This document shows, piece after piece, positions 62,729-64,000 of a stretch of DNA of 64,000 nucleotides. Position numbers and translations under genes: made by a program. The notes beneath the pieces are model-generated. The model searched no databases. It saw nothing but the letters and a program-made list of their open reading frames with translations, and was not told the origin of the DNA. This stretch comes from an uncultured Erythrobacter sp. Its GTDB lineage: Bacteria > Pseudomonadota > Alphaproteobacteria > Sphingomonadales > Sphingomonadaceae. Every line of letters begins with the position of its first letter. The first letter of the stretch is position 1. The stretch covers positions 1,550,001 through 1,614,000 of the forward strand of contig CANNCZ010000001.1 of assembly GCA_947503275.1 (NCBI GenBank), read 5' to 3'.

Positions 62729-64000
62729 TTAGAAAGAAAGCGCCTTCACCATCTTCACGCCTTCGACCGTTTCAGCCTCAACGACCAGCTCAGCGCCTGG
62801 TGCGTCGTCGAGAGAGAGCAAAAGCACTGCTTCCCCACCCGCATCACGGCGACCAAGGTTGAACGTGCCGATATTGATCCCGTGGTTGCCCAGCAGGGTG
62901 CCGATGCGGCCAATAAAGCCCGGCTTATCATCGTTCACAACATAGAGCATGTGACCATCCAGATCCGCTTCGATGCCGATGCCGAAAATCTCAACAAGAC
63001 GCGGGGCGTCTTTGCCAAACAGCGTGCCAGCGACCGAACGCGTGCCTTGATCGGTTTCAACCGAAACGCGGATCAAAGTGTTGAAGGCACCTTCACGGGC
63101 CTGGCGGATTTCGCTGACCTCAAGGCCGCGCTCTTTGGCCAGATAGGGCGCGTTGACCATGTTCACCGTGTCGGAATAACGGCGCATAAAGCCCGCCAGA
63201 ACCGCGCCGGTAATCGGCTTGCCATTGAGTTCGGACGCCGCCCCTTCGCGCTCAATGCTGATCTTGGTGAGGTTGCCGTGGGCGAGCTGACCAACGAGGC
63301 TACCGAGCTTCTCAGCCAACGCCATATAAGGCTTAAGCTTGGGCGCTTCTTCCGCGCTCAGCGAAGGCATGTTGAGCGCGTTGGTCACGCCGCCATTCAC
63401 GAGGTAGTCGGCCATTTGCTCAGCCACTTGCAGCGCAACATTGACCTGCGCTTCGGTGGTCGAAGCGCCGAGGTGCGGCGTGCAGATGAAGTTGGGCGCG
63501 CCAAACAGCGGGTTTTCTTTGGCAGGTTCCTGCGCAAACACGTCCAAAGCGGCGCCCGCAACTTGGCCGCTTTCGAGGCAGTCTTTGAGAGCAGCTTCGT
63601 CAATCAAACCGCCGCGTGCGCAGTTTACAATGCGGATGCCTGGCTTGGCGTTCTCCAGCCGCTCACGTGAGAGGATGTTACGGGTTTCGTCAGTCAGCGG
63701 GGTATGAAGCGACACAAAGTCAGCGCGGCTAAGCAGCGTGTCCAAGTCCACTTTTTCAACGCCCATTTCAACGGCGCGATCTTCGGTCAGGAAGGGATCG
63801 TAAGCGATGACCTTCATCTTCAGACCCTGCGCGCGGCTCGCGAAGATCGAACCGATATTGCCTGCTCCGATCAGGCCTACGGTTTTGCCTGTGACTTCAA
63901 CGCCCATAAAGTCCTTCTTGGGCCATTCACCATTTTGCGTGCGCTTGTCCGCTGCCGGGATCATCCGGGCGACCGCCATGATCATGGCGATGGCGTGCTC
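62729..64000 (-). CDS. serA: D-3-phosphoglycerate dehydrogenase, 5' part outside window
   Basis: First enzyme of serine synthesis; 423 residues are visible, and the frame stays open to the right edge with EHAIAMIMAVARMIPAAD, so roughly 100 residues are missing. NAD motif GLIGAGNIGS, then ICTPHLGASTTEAQ with the catalytic His. An intervening domain follows and the end (about the last 75 residues) is an ACT domain (HMLYVVNDDKPGFIGRIGTLL), which senses serine in homologues. hisZ follows after 116 bases. Confidence 0.95.
   Translation of the reverse strand, partial: EHAIAMIMAVARMIPAADKRTQNGEWPKKDFMGVEVTGKTVGLIGAGNIGSIFASRAQGLKMKVIAYDPFLTEDRAVEMGVEKVDLDTLLSRADFVSLHTPLTDETRNILSRERLENAKPGIRIVNCARGGLIDEAALKDCLESGQVAGAALDVFAQEPAKENPLFGAPNFICTPHLGASTTEAQVNVALQVAEQMADYLVNGGVTNALNMPSLSAEEAPKLKPYMALAEKLGSLVGQLAHGNLTKISIEREGAASELNGKPITGAVLAGFMRRYSDTVNMVNAPYLAKERGLEVSEIRQAREGAFNTLIRVSVETDQGTRSVAGTLFGKDAPRLVEIFGIGIEADLDGHMLYVVNDDKPGFIGRIGTLLGNHGINIGTFNLGRRDAGGEAVLLLSLDDAPGAELVVEAETVEGVKMVKALSF

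Overview
The window is 64 kb of a dense, moderately GC-rich bacterial chromosome. It most likely comes from an alphaproteobacterium of the order Sphingomonadales, and an Erythrobacteraceae-like marine or aquatic organism is my best guess. The evidence is the split PntA subunits, a CcrM-type GANTC methyltransferase, the pckA / chvI-chvG-hprK-rapZ-EIIA-HPr block, a short HPr kinase without an N-terminal domain, and families frequent in sphingomonads (DUF3597, DUF885, DUF6768, DUF1285). The genus is inference from gene content. I saw no insertion sequence, prophage, CRISPR array, rRNA operon or conjugation gene. There is one tRNA, tRNA-Val(UAC), at 47757-47832.

Layout. 1-3624 (minus strand): a proton-translocating transhydrogenase operon (pntA1, pntA2, partial pntB) led by a 40-residue cytochrome-oxidase-subunit-IV-like protein, with three extra genes between the two pntA parts. 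3905-17830: an NtrC-like regulator with a broken GAFTGA motif, an SDR oxidoreductase, a PhoD-like phosphatase, folP, an outer-membrane barrel, ccrM with a cluster of GANTC sites upstream, a Ca/Na exchanger, rnhB, a PQQ aldose dehydrogenase, then GNAT, DUF1285, Nudix and CCA transferase in a row. 17827-30554: parC, a DUF4349 lipoprotein, a bacterial voltage-gated sodium channel, two tandem cysteine desulfurases with a [2Fe-2S] ferredoxin, an alpha/beta hydrolase, a TonB protein, a DUF885 peptidase and a cNMP-domain/thioredoxin-reductase-like fusion.

30661-40744: a TPR metallopeptidase, two DUF937-type proteins, then pckA divergent from chvI-chvG-hprK-rapZ-EIIA(Man)-HPr and a TrmH-type methyltransferase. 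This is a regulatory phosphotransferase branch next to the gluconeogenic gene pckA. 40745-47648: rmuC, def, recR, fmt, truA, an MDR reductase and an asparaginase. 47757-57592: tRNA-Val, a flavin monooxygenase, a TlpA-like lipoprotein divergent from argH, an LptM-like lipoprotein, lysA, a CysG-N protein with a cut-down methyltransferase remnant, a winged-helix regulator with a pseudo-receiver domain, an ECF sigma factor with a DUF6768 membrane partner, an L,D-transpeptidase and purA. 57754-64000: a secreted protein with six repeats, an esterase with a GLG1-type Cys-rich module, hisZ and partial serA.

Most genes are housekeeping. The less ordinary items are the six-repeat secreted protein, the operon insertions between the pntA parts, and several regulators or enzymes that have lost the residue defining their family (GAFTGA, CxxC, receiver Lys, SUMT domain). 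The genome is very compact: three convergent pairs share a four-base stop overlap and two divergent pairs have start codons overlapping in the tetranucleotide CATG.
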